Source: an uncultured Bacilli bacterium (lineage in GTDB: Bacteria; Bacillota_I; Bacilli_A; RFN20; CAG-826). Taken from it: a stretch of DNA of 33,385 nt. The first letter of the stretch is position 1. Each line of letters starts with the position of its first letter. Below are positions 9,559 through 16,926 of this stretch, one piece after another. The DNA is taken from positions 1-33,385 of the forward strand of contig CAJOML010000020.1 in assembly GCA_905235705.1 (NCBI GenBank), written 5' to 3'. The notes beneath the pieces are model-generated. The model was not told the DNA's origin. It saw only the letters and a list, made by a program, of their open reading frames with translations, and did no database searches. The position numbers and the translations under genes were made by a program.

Positions 9559-10440
9559 ATGGATTTAAAGACATTAAGATATTTCGTCGTTGTTGCTGAA
9601 GAATTAAACATTACTAGAGCTAGTAAGATTTTAATGATGAGTCAACCACCTCTATCTAACCAAATCAAGCATTTGGAAGAAGAATTAAATACGACCTTAT
9701 TTATTAGAGGTAAAAGACATTTAGAGTTAACTGATGAAGGTCGATACTTATATCAAAAAGCTAAAGACATCCTTTTATTAAACGATAAAACCATTAATGA
9801 AATCTTATTAATGAATAAAGGTTTAAGTGGCACGATTGGTATTGGTCTAGTTGAAGGTACTGCTCCTGATATTGCTGCGGAATGGATTAGTGAATTCTTA
9901 AAAATGCATCCACACGTGAAGTTTAGAATCTTAGATGGTAATAGCGATGATCTTATAAACAAAATGAGAGCGGGTTTAATCTCGCTTGCCGTTATTACTT
10001 CTCCATATGATCAAATACTTTTAAATAGCTTTAAAGTTGGTGAAGAAAAGATGGTCGCCTTAATGAATAAAGACCATCCATTAGCGAAATCCCCTAATGA
10101 GAAAATCACTATCGAACAATTAAAAGATGAAAAGATTATTGTTCCTAGTAGAAAAATACATGTAGACGCGATTGTTAAATGGTTTAAAAAAGGCCATTTT
10201 GAACCAAATATTGTCTGTGAAATGGATAACTACTTAGATGCCGCTGCTATGGCGGGTCGAGGAGTGGGTATATCTATCTTCCCTAAGACAGCTTATATTA
10301 TGAATAACTCCTTAATTTCTAAAGAGATTGAAGGCGAAGAGAAAAAAGTCGATTACCTCTTCGTCTGGCGTAAGGGTCATCAACTCTCTACACTCGAAGA
10401 AAACTTCATCGACTTTATTAAAGATAAGTATAGCAAGTAA
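9559..10440 (+). CDS. LysR-family transcriptional regulator
   Basis: A 293-residue protein of normal LysR length. The N-terminal winged helix-turn-helix (MDLKTLRYFVVVAEELNITR, then AS..L..SQPPLSNQIKHLEEEL) occupies residues 1-60 and is followed by a linker helix and a periplasmic-binding-fold effector domain (residues about 90-290). SD AAAGGA lies eight bases before ATG. Divergent transcription from pyrG-guaA-glnN-purB argues that it controls that operon, perhaps sensing a nitrogen or nucleotide metabolite, by analogy with other divergently placed LysR genes; the effector cannot be deduced. Composition is AT-rich like the operon, so both travelled together. It is intact, while two of its presumed targets are not. 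Confidence 0.92.
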   Translation: MDLKTLRYFVVVAEELNITRASKILMMSQPPLSNQIKHLEEELNTTLFIRGKRHLELTDEGRYLYQKAKDILLLNDKTINEILLMNKGLSGTIGIGLVEGTAPDIAAEWISEFLKMHPHVKFRILDGNSDDLINKMRAGLISLAVITSPYDQILLNSFKVGEEKMVALMNKDHPLAKSPNEKITIEQLKDEKIIVPSRKIHVDAIVKWFKKGHFEPNIVCEMDNYLDAAAMAGRGVGISIFPKTAYIMNNSLISKEIEGEEKKVDYLFVWRKGHQLSTLEENFIDFIKDKYSK

Positions 10441-10477
10441 GGCTATTCAATAGCATTTTGCAACGAGTAAACAAAAA

Positions 10478-10522
10478 GAGACAATTTTTGTTCAATAATA
10501 TTGTATATTATTGTATTGTCTC
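10478..10522. terminator. Nested hairpin between lysR and tRNA-Leu
   Basis: GAGACAAT (10478-10485) pairs with ATTGTCTC (10515-10522), enclosing a second hairpin CAATAATA/TATTATTG. It lies between convergent transcripts and could end both, but there is no long T tract on the plus strand; on the minus strand a short AAAAATTGTCTC context gives TTTTTG only after the stem. Confidence 0.45.
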
Positions 10523-10535
10523 AGTCTGTCTATTT

Positions 10536-10620
10536 TGGTGCGCCTGGCAGGATTTGAACCTGTACGCCGCAAAGCAATAGATCCTAAGTCTATCGTGTCT
10601 ACCAATTTCACCACAGGCGC
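10536..10620 (-). tRNA. tRNA-Leu (anticodon UAG)
   Basis: An 85-base class II tRNA with acceptor GCGCCTG/CAGGCGC, discriminator A, encoded CCA, a long variable arm, and an anticodon loop CTTAGGA on the stem ATAGA/TCTAT. The AT-rich block ends at the 3' end of this gene, a common integration point for mobile islands. Confidence 0.95.
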
Positions 10621-10641
10621 ATGCTGTTTCCAGCGGGCTCT

Positions 10642-10669
10642 ATTATAAATGCTTAAAAGACGTTTGTAA
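10642..10669 (-). promoter_or_regulatory. Promoter of tRNA-Leu
   Basis: On the minus strand TTACAA, 16 bases, TATAAT; the -10 ends 21 bases before the tRNA. Confidence 0.75.
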
Positions 10670-10681
10670 CCGAAAATTGAT

Positions 10682-10708
10682 AAAAGAAAACCCATCACGA
10701 GGATGGGT
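10682..10708 (-). terminator. Terminator of the 43-codon gene
   Basis: ACCCATC pairs with GATGGGT around a five-base loop and is followed by TTTTCTTTT on the minus strand, 27 bases past the small gene's stop. Confidence 0.8.
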
Positions 10709-10735
10709 GTAACTTTGAGGAATCCCTCTGGTTAA

Positions 10736-10867
10736 TTAGAAGGAGTCACCCGTATTAGAGAGCTCCGCGGTATTGATATAAAGGCACTCGACAAGATTAT
10801 CGGCAATTTTATATATAAGCGGAGCCGACTCGGTTTTGACTTCTTCTTTCTCGGACTTGTAATCCAT
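10736..10867 (-). CDS. 43-residue small protein, unknown function
   Basis: A short open frame with unusually complete expression signals: AAAGGAGGT seven bases before ATG 10867, a promoter at 10924-10951 and a terminator at 10682-10708. The peptide has a charged N-terminal third (MDYKSEKEEVKTES), a mixed hydrophobic middle (PLIYKIADNLVECLY, with its only Cys at residue 28) and a polar tail ending TGDSF. There is no signal peptide and no clear transmembrane helix. I recognise no family. It stands alone between tRNA-Leu and the downstream end of the hydrolase operon, which runs in the same direction. It could be a regulatory micro-protein or a leader-type peptide precursor; no modification or export gene is adjacent, so neither is claimed. 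Confidence 0.6.
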   Translation of the reverse strand: MDYKSEKEEVKTESAPLIYKIADNLVECLYINTAELSNTGDSF

Positions 10868-10898
10868 AGCAAGTACCTCCTTTCTAGCAATTTTTAAG

Positions 10899-10916
10899 CC
10901 TCAATAATTCTTGAGG
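10899..10916 (-). promoter_or_regulatory. Hairpin in the 5' leader of the 43-codon gene
   Basis: CCTCAA and TTGAGG form a perfect six-pair stem with a six-base loop, between the promoter and the SD. No T tract follows, so it is more likely a stabilising or regulatory leader structure than a terminator. Confidence 0.4.
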
Positions 10917-10923
10917 ACCGATA

Positions 10924-10951
10924 ACTATAGACCTTTTTTATTTTGTTGCAA
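10924..10951 (-). promoter_or_regulatory. Promoter of the 43-codon gene
   Basis: TTGCAA, 16-base spacer, TATAGT on the minus strand, giving a leader of about 50 bases. Confidence 0.65.
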
Positions 10952-11005
10952 GCGAAAACGTGAAAATATTTAAAAAGCTTCGATTAGAAATGGACTTTCC
11001 CCTTC

Positions 11006-12022
11006 TTATTCAGTCAAAAAGGAGGTGATTTTGGAAAAAACTTGATCAGAAAGCTGACTTGTTTTTTCTTTATCGATGGAGGCAAGGAAAACCTTTTTGT
11101 CTTCACTGCGTTCTTTAAGCTTAGATTCCACCACTTCTTTGACATAATCTAGCGAAACGCGGCTTCTCCATGGACCAGCATGGCCAACATTTGGCAAGGT
11201 TAAGGTTGTTACATTAGGCAAATCTTTAGCTCTTCGATAAAGGCTATTGCCATCGATTTTGACCGAATTATCTTCTTCGCCATGGATGACCAAGGCTTTG
11301 GTGTTGCTTACCTTTAATCCATCAAAAGCAGATAAAGAAGCGTCTTTCCCTTGAACAATATAGGAATCAAGAGCAAAGCTAGGATAAGAAAAATCGGCTA
11401 TCCCCCCAGCGTAAGACCTAGCATATTCCATCATCGTATCTAAAGGGATATCAAAAGCGGAAAACGTAATCACCTTATCCGCCTTTACCCCTAATTGAAG
11501 CGAAGCGGCAATCCCATACCCGCCCCAAGAATGGCCAACCATGATAAATTGGTCTTCCAGGAGGTTTTGGCTTGTTAAATAGTTGAAACATGATGCCACG
11601 TCATGCGCGCTTTGGGCCAAAGACTTAAAGGAAGAACCTCCGCTATTCCCACAACAAGTCAAATCCAAAGCGAAAACGTCATACCCTTGGTCAAGAAACC
11701 ATTGTTGATATTGAGCGTCGTCTGAATCCGAATTCGAGCCCATCCCATGGACGGCTAAAACGAGCCCTTTAGGTGAAAAGGCAGAATAGAGATAGCCTCT
11801 TAACGTATTATTCCCAGAAAGAAAGGAATGCTCGCTTCGAGTAGATAAAGAAGGATAGTCGCTTCTGACTTTATAAATATAGGCAATATCTTCGTTGACC
11901 TCACGCCGAGAAAATACAACCGCGCTTACCGCCCCATAAGCAATCGCGCCGCCACCAAAATAAAGGACGGTCAAAGCAAGCCCCGTAATCAAAATCGTTT
12001 TAACCAGGGACCTCGTTTTCAT
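11006..12022 (-). CDS. Membrane-anchored alpha/beta hydrolase
   Basis: A 338-residue protein with an N-terminal transmembrane anchor (about residues 10-33) and a serine-hydrolase fold outside it. HGMGSNSDSDD (around 92) gives the oxyanion hole, GHSWGGYG (around 163) the nucleophile elbow with the catalytic Ser, HGEEDNSV the acid region and GHAGPW the catalytic His. This arrangement is typical of extracellular-facing esterases or lipases related to the YqiK/BAAT-type hydrolases; the substrate is not predictable. It overlaps the stop of the acetyltransferase gene by four bases and is the last gene of the run that begins at trmL. No terminator is visible behind it, so readthrough into the 43-codon gene is possible. 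Confidence 0.85.
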   Translation of the reverse strand: MKTRSLVKTILITGLALTVLYFGGGAIAYGAVSAVVFSRREVNEDIAYIYKVRSDYPSLSTRSEHSFLSGNNTLRGYLYSAFSPKGLVLAVHGMGSNSDSDDAQYQQWFLDQGYDVFALDLTCCGNSGGSSFKSLAQSAHDVASCFNYLTSQNLLEDQFIMVGHSWGGYGIAASLQLGVKADKVITFSAFDIPLDTMMEYARSYAGGIADFSYPSFALDSYIVQGKDASLSAFDGLKVSNTKALVIHGEEDNSVKIDGNSLYRRAKDLPNVTTLTLPNVGHAGPWRSRVSLDYVKEVVESKLKERSEDKKVFLASIDKEKTSQLSDQVFSKITSFLTE

Positions 12023-12546
12023 TTGTATTGGTAATATTTGAAGTTCTCACCTAATAGATAGCGCATCAAATTCAGATGGTCTTCCCTTTTCACCTCACAG
12101 CCATGCGCAAGGAAAATATAGGTGACTCCATATTCGTTAATTTTCTCGCCACTAGGGATAAACCCGTGACGCTTATAAAAGCCGACTCGCCTTAACCTCA
12201 TTGGATAATCTTTATATTCGGGCGCAGGATCATCGGCGAGCAAATAACATCTTTGATGAGGATGATCGGCAAGAAAATCATCGACGATTTTTCCGCCATA
12301 ACCAAGATTACGTTTGCTAGGTCCGACGGCTAAAAAGAAAAGATAAGCAAGGTCATCTCGCTCCAAATCGATGCGAAGTCCAATGAATTCATTTCCCTCT
12401 TTAACCTCGCAAAACGCAGCTTTTTCTAGCGAAACCATCACTTCATAAGAAGGTCGTTCATCTTCGGTAAACGCGGTCAAAAACAGGTTTTTAACCTTAT
12501 CGATATCTTGGCTTTGAGGATTCAAAAGGCGATAGGTAAGAGACAT
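12019..12546 (-). CDS. GNAT-family N-acetyltransferase
   Basis: A 175-residue protein with the GNAT core: an AVGPSKRNLGYGGKIVDDFL segment supplies the R/Q-x-x-G-x-G/A acetyl-CoA-binding loop and its helix, preceded by the LAYLFFLAV strand. A later FYKRHGF motif is typical of the family's beta-bulge and helix region. It transfers an acetyl group from acetyl-CoA to an amine; the acceptor is unknown. It shares one base with the rarA stop (TAATG) and overlaps the hydrolase gene downstream by four bases, so these three genes are translationally coupled. Confidence 0.85.
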   Translation of the reverse strand: MSLTYRLLNPQSQDIDKVKNLFLTAFTEDERPSYEVMVSLEKAAFCEVKEGNEFIGLRIDLERDDLAYLFFLAVGPSKRNLGYGGKIVDDFLADHPHQRCYLLADDPAPEYKDYPMRLRRVGFYKRHGFIPSGEKINEYGVTYIFLAHGCEVKREDHLNLMRYLLGENFKYYQYK

Positions 12547-13811
12547 TATTTGCCTTTCTTTAATTTGGCTAGGTCGCTACTTCTGCCATTAGCCTTCATG
12601 CGATTATAGTTCTCGGTTAAGGCTTTCTCGTAAGTGGAAGAATTCCATGACTTAAAGAATTGGGTGTCTTTCCATTCGTCGGGTAGATATTGGATTTTCT
12701 CCCATAAGTCAGGGCGATCATAGGGGTATTTATCCGCTTCCTTCATATTTACAGGCGTGAGTTTCAAATAATCCTGGACAAGGAAAGGCTTCTTCGCGGC
12801 AAAAGCCATGGCTTCTTGGATAGCTAGGCACCCGGCTTTTGAATGAGGGGATAAACATAAATCGACGACCGCGTCGCCAAGGGGGATGACCGCCTCGGGA
12901 AAACCTACCTGCTCGGCCGCGGCAATGGCCAGTTGGGTACGCATGACGGCATTAGGATTGCCTAGACCGATATCTTCATAAGCGGTGACAAGCAACCGAC
13001 GCTTAATCGAATCCAAATCGCCGGCAATACATAAACGGGCCAAATAATATAAGGCGGCATCGACATCGCACCCACGAATCGATTTCTGCAAGGCGGAGAC
13101 GGAATCATAATGTTCTTCTTCGTCTTTATCCATCGCTAAATTCGGAACGGCTTCAATTGAGGAAATCATCGCCTCATCTACTTCGTCAGCATTATCAAAA
13201 GCAACCGAAGCAACTTCTAAAATGTTTAAAGCGAAGCGCATGTCCCCGCCAGAAAGCCTAGCGATGGTCGAATACGCTTTCTCGCTAACTTTCGGCGTCC
13301 CATTTAAGCCGCTAGAAGAATCGTGGGCACGGATTAAGCCTGTGACGATATCTTCTTCGCTTAAGGGTTTGACTTCTAATAAGCGGCAACGCGACCTTAT
13401 CGCGCGGTTTAAAGAAATATATGGATTCGTGGTGGTTGCCCCGATAAGGAAGAAAGTTCCGTTTTCGACATAAGGGAGCAAGAAATCTTGTTTGGCTTTA
13501 TCTAAACGATGGACTTCATCCATGATGAGGATGGTAGGTCGCCAAATCTTAGCTTCTTCGACCGCCCCTTCCATATCTTTTTTGCTGCACGTGACCGCGT
13601 TTAAGGACACGAAATGGATGCCTAAAGAGCGAGCATAGGCTTCACCAATTGTGGTTTTACCAGTCCCTGGAGGGCCAAAGAAAATCATCGAGAAGGGCGT
13701 TTTCTTTTCCACTGATTTGCGTAAAAAAGACCCTTCACCGACCAAATGGGTTTGCCCGATGACTTCATCTAAGGTTTTTGGGCGCATGCGGAATGCGAGC
13801 GGTTCTCTCAT
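12546..13811 (-). CDS. rarA: Replication-associated recombination AAA+ ATPase RarA
   Basis: A 421-residue AAA+ protein of the RarA/MgsA/WRNIP1 family, which acts at stalled replication forks. It begins with the family's RMRPKTLDEVIGQTHLVGEG segment, has Walker A GPPGTGKT (residues 46-53), Walker B ILIMDEVH (94-101), a sensor-1 GATTTNP and the C-terminal helical domain with the conserved GCDVDAALYYLARL and EDIGLGNPNA motifs and DRPDLW near the end. Full length. It starts three bases after the hydrogenase gene ends and overlaps the acetyltransferase start by one base. No link to hydrogen metabolism is known, so this is co-location in a housekeeping-type run. Confidence 0.95.
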   Translation of the reverse strand: MREPLAFRMRPKTLDEVIGQTHLVGEGSFLRKSVEKKTPFSMIFFGPPGTGKTTIGEAYARSLGIHFVSLNAVTCSKKDMEGAVEEAKIWRPTILIMDEVHRLDKAKQDFLLPYVENGTFFLIGATTTNPYISLNRAIRSRCRLLEVKPLSEEDIVTGLIRAHDSSSGLNGTPKVSEKAYSTIARLSGGDMRFALNILEVASVAFDNADEVDEAMISSIEAVPNLAMDKDEEEHYDSVSALQKSIRGCDVDAALYYLARLCIAGDLDSIKRRLLVTAYEDIGLGNPNAVMRTQLAIAAAEQVGFPEAVIPLGDAVVDLCLSPHSKAGCLAIQEAMAFAAKKPFLVQDYLKLTPVNMKEADKYPYDRPDLWEKIQYLPDEWKDTQFFKSWNSSTYEKALTENYNRMKANGRSSDLAKLKKGK

Positions 13812-13814
13812 AAC

Positions 13815-15245
13815 TTATTCCTGATAATCCTTAATGGCTTCTTGAATGGTACGTTCGCCGGCGGATTTGCCATATTTCTCGACTTCCATCTTGTCTTTGA
13901 ATTCGTGGGCAAGGGAACAAGGGCCACCGATGCAACCGCCATTACAAGCCATGCCTTCGATGAAATTGAATTCACGGGCAGGCGATTTTGCCTTTGCCAT
14001 CACCATGCGGAGGTTCTCCATACCATCGACCGAGATTGGCTTAGCTTCGAATGAAGAGCCTTGTTCTTTTAAGGCCTCTTTGACGGCCTCGGTAAGCCCG
14101 CCGGCGCGAGCAAAGATACGTCCATAATAGGAAGCGTCATCCAAAGGAGTCTCTTCAAGCGACTCAGGTTCGATTTCCCTTGCGGCAAGCATAGCCTGAA
14201 TCTCTTCGAAAGTCAGAGTGAAATTAACGATATGTTTTATCTCTTCTTTTTGGATTTCCTTCTTTTTGGCGATGCAAGGACCGACGAAGACGATCTTGGC
14301 TTCGGGGTTATGCTGTCGAATCCATTTGGCAATCGTCATCATCGGCGAAAGGTTATGGGAGATATTATCTTTCAACGTCGGGAATTGCTTTTGCACGAAA
14401 CTAACAAAAGCCGGGCAGCAAGAAGAGGTCAAGAAGCCTTTTTCGGCTAATTCTCGGGCTTCGTCATAGGCAACCATATCGGCCCCTAAAGCCGCTTCGA
14501 CGACATGGCTAAAACCAAGTTTGTGCAAGGCAGTGACTACCTGGCCGAGTTTAACATCTTTAAATTGGGAAGCAATGGCCGGAGCGACTATGGCATAAAC
14601 AGGATAATTCTTTCCGTTCTCCGACTTCTTTAAGTCTTCGATCACAGGTTTCATCCACGACTTGTCCATAATCGCGCCGAAGGGGCATTGATAAACGCAC
14701 GCCCCGCATTGAATACACTTTTCATCATCGATGACGGCGGCTTGGTCTTCATCCATGGAGATGGCTTTTAATTTACACGCCTCGACGCAGGGACGGAGGA
14801 AATTCTGAATGGCATTATATTGACAGGCTTTCGCACACATCCCGCAATTAACGCAAAGGTCCTTATCAATGATCGCGGAATGGGTCTTTTCGTCAAAATG
14901 AATCGCGTTTTTATGGCAAACATTTAAGCAACGCCTGGCAATGCAGCCACGGCAACGATTGGTAACTTCATAGCCACCTAAAGGACATTCATCGCAAGCG
15001 ACTTTGATGACTTCGATGACATTATCGATTTCTTTATTCCCGCCTAAAGCGAGTTTCATCCTCTCTTGAACGATGGCCCTTTCTTTATAGATGCAGCAAC
15101 GCATCGTTGGCTTTGGGCCAGAGACGATATCTTCAGGGATTTTCCAATATCTTTCAAGCAGGTTATCTTCAAAGCATCCTTTGGCAATCGCCTTAAGGAC
15201 TTCAAATTTTAGTTCCTGTACTCTCGTATCAAATTCAATTTTCAC
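13815..15245 (-). CDS. [FeFe] hydrogenase-like protein, group B type
   Basis: A 476-residue iron-sulfur protein. Two ferredoxin-type clusters are visible: CVNCGMCAKAC (131-141) and CIQCGACVYQCP (177-188), with additional Cys-rich motifs before them (CDECPLGGYEV, CRGCIARRCLNVC). The H-cluster domain has SSCCPAF (275-280), VGPCIAKKKE (322-330) and EGMACNGGC (430-438), the three signature loops of [FeFe] hydrogenases in variants I associate with group B. It would oxidise or evolve hydrogen using ferredoxin; the biochemistry of group B is less well known than that of group A. Start is GTG with GGAGGGG directly upstream. The maturation genes hydE, hydF and hydG are not in this window. Gap of 44 bases from the flavin reductase gene. 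Confidence 0.88.
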   Translation of the reverse strand: MKIEFDTRVQELKFEVLKAIAKGCFEDNLLERYWKIPEDIVSGPKPTMRCCIYKERAIVQERMKLALGGNKEIDNVIEVIKVACDECPLGGYEVTNRCRGCIARRCLNVCHKNAIHFDEKTHSAIIDKDLCVNCGMCAKACQYNAIQNFLRPCVEACKLKAISMDEDQAAVIDDEKCIQCGACVYQCPFGAIMDKSWMKPVIEDLKKSENGKNYPVYAIVAPAIASQFKDVKLGQVVTALHKLGFSHVVEAALGADMVAYDEARELAEKGFLTSSCCPAFVSFVQKQFPTLKDNISHNLSPMMTIAKWIRQHNPEAKIVFVGPCIAKKKEIQKEEIKHIVNFTLTFEEIQAMLAAREIEPESLEETPLDDASYYGRIFARAGGLTEAVKEALKEQGSSFEAKPISVDGMENLRMVMAKAKSPAREFNFIEGMACNGGCIGGPCSLAHEFKDKMEVEKYGKSAGERTIQEAIKDYQE

Positions 15246-15289
15246 GATATCCCCTCCGGTTTGTTTCGTTTTCAGTTTAGCTTTTATCC

Positions 15290-15790
15290 TTAGGATAGGG
15301 AAGCGTCTTCGACCATTTCCACCACTTCCCCGATATACATCCGATGAGGTGTTTCCTGGCTGTAATGATGGGCAATTTCTTCGGCTGGAATATTGTCTTT
15401 GACGAGATCGTTATGATAAATCTTGCGGCAGATAAGACTGATTTTGGCTTCTTTATAAAGGACGTGCCCATTATATTCAATTGGGGTTAAGCCGGCGACG
15501 ATTTCCTTATTTTCGTCGCGTCCGGATAAGCTTCCCATGATGCCCATTGCTTTACGGTAAGAAGGTTTAAATAGGCTTACCACGAAATATTCGTTTTCTT
15601 CCATGAAGGAATAGGTAAAACGAATTGGCTTGACGAAAACGGTGACAACGGGACGATGCCATAAAGTTCCCATCTGCCCCCAGGAAATGGTCATCGCGTT
15701 ATGGTGAGCAAGGTTGCCTGAACCAACCATCGCCAATCCCGAATCAAAACAAGTGAAGATTTCGGGGGCAAACTTTTTAATTTCCATCAT
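15290..15790 (-). CDS. Flavin reductase-like, FMN-binding protein
   Basis: About 166 residues of the flavin reductase-like (NtaB/DIM6, split-barrel FMN-binding) fold: an early AMVGSGNLAHHNAMTISWGQMGTLW segment, then RPVVTVFVKPIRFTY and EYFVVSL, as in that family. It probably binds FMN; whether it reduces free flavin or a partner protein is unknown. I place the start at ATG 15790 (a second ATG follows at once) because AAGGAGG lies six bases upstream; a longer frame to 15814 lacks such support. It overlaps the end of the HD gene by 14 bases. Being next to the hydrogenase it might receive or pass on electrons, which is inference. Confidence 0.8.
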   Translation of the reverse strand: MMEIKKFAPEIFTCFDSGLAMVGSGNLAHHNAMTISWGQMGTLWHRPVVTVFVKPIRFTYSFMEENEYFVVSLFKPSYRKAMGIMGSLSGRDENKEIVAGLTPIEYNGHVLYKEAKISLICRKIYHNDLVKDNIPAEEIAHHYSQETPHRMYIGEVVEMVEDASLS

Positions 15791-16364
15791 GAATTTCCTC
15801 CTTGAAACGAGCATAGAAGCTTTTTAGATAATCCATTCTTTCTTTCGCCATTTCCTTTGACGCATCGAGATGAAGATATTGGTCTAGATGCAATAATTTT
15901 TCCTCGAAATGGGCAAGCGTCGAATCTGAAGAGCCATACATTTTCCTGCCCTTGCTTCCCCCATAGGAAAATGCCCTTGCGACCCCTACCGCCCCAAGCG
16001 CATCAAGGCGATCTGCGTCCACGACGATTTTCCCTTCGATAGGGAAGTCCCCGGGAAGAGTTGGGTATTTATGGAAGGACATAAAGGGGAGAAGCGAAAG
16101 AATCTTTGTCTTAATCTCTTCTTCGATATCTAGGCGAGAAAGGAAATCGTCCACTTTCGAATGGGATGCGAATTTATCGTCTTCGACATCGTGAAGATAG
16201 GCTAGCATTTCAACCAAAAAAGTGTCGCAAAAATAAGAAGAAGCGATTTCTAAAGAAAGCCGTTTTACCCGCAAAAGATGGTCTTTATCGTGCCCTGGAT
16301 CAAAACTAGAACAAGAAGAAAAGGCGAATTCTGCGGTTTTTTCAAGGATTTCTTCCCGATTCAT
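15777..16364 (-). CDS. HD-domain phosphohydrolase (YedJ-like)
   Basis: A 195-residue HD-superfamily protein with the metal ligands in order: His in GHDKDH (residues 24-29), HD in YLHDVEDD (around 56-63) and the conserved DADRLDALGAVGVAR segment (around 115-129), which together resemble the YedJ-type HD hydrolases. Such proteins cleave nucleotide or other phosphoesters; the substrate is unknown. The start overlaps the trmL stop by four bases and the end overlaps the flavin reductase gene, so it is coupled to both. Confidence 0.85.
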   Translation of the reverse strand: MNREEILEKTAEFAFSSCSSFDPGHDKDHLLRVKRLSLEIASSYFCDTFLVEMLAYLHDVEDDKFASHSKVDDFLSRLDIEEEIKTKILSLLPFMSFHKYPTLPGDFPIEGKIVVDADRLDALGAVGVARAFSYGGSKGRKMYGSSDSTLAHFEEKLLHLDQYLHLDASKEMAKERMDYLKSFYARFKEEIHDGN

Positions 16365-16855
16365 TTCTTCTCCCCTAACTTCCCTTCAAGGGCAAGGTGT
16401 TCAAAATGATGTTGCCTTAATACCTCATAGGTTGCGATAGCGACGGCATTAGAAAGATTAAGCGATCTTAGACCTTCTTTCATCGGCATGCGGACGGTGT
16501 CTTTTTCGTGGGCTAATAAGATATCTTCGGGGATACCTTTCGTCTCTTTCCCAAACATCAAATAGACATCTTTTGGATAATTGACTTCGGTATAAACGTG
16601 ATGGGCTTTCTTGGAGAAATAATAAATCACCGCGTTAGGATTTGCTCGATAGAATTCCTCGATGTTTTCGTAGACGCGGACATCTAATAAATCCCAATAA
16701 TCTAATCCCGCCCTTTTCATATATTTATCATCAAGGGAAAAACCTAAGGGCTTGATTAGATGCAAAGAAGAACCTGTCGCTGCGCAGGTGCGGGCGATAT
16801 TCCCCGTGTTCTGGGGTATTTCGGGTTCATGTAAGACGATATGAATATGAGGCAT
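16361..16855 (-). CDS. trmL: tRNA (cytidine/uridine-34 2'-O)-methyltransferase
   Basis: A SPOUT-fold methyltransferase of about 164 residues that methylates the wobble ribose of leucine tRNAs with SAM. The family opening HIVLHEPEIPQNTGNIARTC, the mid motif FGKETKGIP and the C-terminal MRSLNLSNAVA-like segment (here GLRSLNLSNAVAIA) form the trefoil-knot SAM site. I choose ATG 16855 since family members start just before this strand; a longer frame from 16906 is open but adds residues unlike the family. No SD is seen; a TATCAT box ends six bases before the ATG, so this may be a leaderless start. First gene of the run to the alpha/beta hydrolase. Confidence 0.92.
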   Translation of the reverse strand: MPHIHIVLHEPEIPQNTGNIARTCAATGSSLHLIKPLGFSLDDKYMKRAGLDYWDLLDVRVYENIEEFYRANPNAVIYYFSKKAHHVYTEVNYPKDVYLMFGKETKGIPEDILLAHEKDTVRMPMKEGLRSLNLSNAVAIATYEVLRQHHFEHLALEGKLGEKK

Positions 16856-16861
16856 GGGGAA

Positions 16862-16867
16862 ATGATA
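16862..16867 (-). promoter_or_regulatory. Candidate -10 box directly before trmL
   Basis: TATCAT on the minus strand, with only six bases before the ATG; the -35 candidate TTTCAA at a 17-base spacing is weak. Confidence 0.35.
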
Positions 16868-16907
16868 ACGGAAAAAAGTGGCACTTGAAACAAAATCGCA
16901 TTCCAAT

Positions 16908-16926
16908 TTCTAAATAAAATTTAGAA
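16908..16926 (-). terminator. Hairpin behind the HipA-like gene
   Basis: TTCTAAAT and ATTTAGAA form a perfect eight-pair stem with a three-base loop directly after the stop at 16927. The stem is AT-rich and the T tract is poor, so termination would be weak. Confidence 0.45.

Noticed and set aside
2661-10620. Duplicate of the tRNA-Leu 3' end as an attachment repeat at the left island edge
   Set aside because: Reading 2661-3102 on both strands I found no copy of the T-arm/acceptor sequence; no integrase gene is present either.
10492-10698. Minus-strand frame over tRNA-Leu
   Set aside because: It runs through a complete tRNA gene and its promoter.
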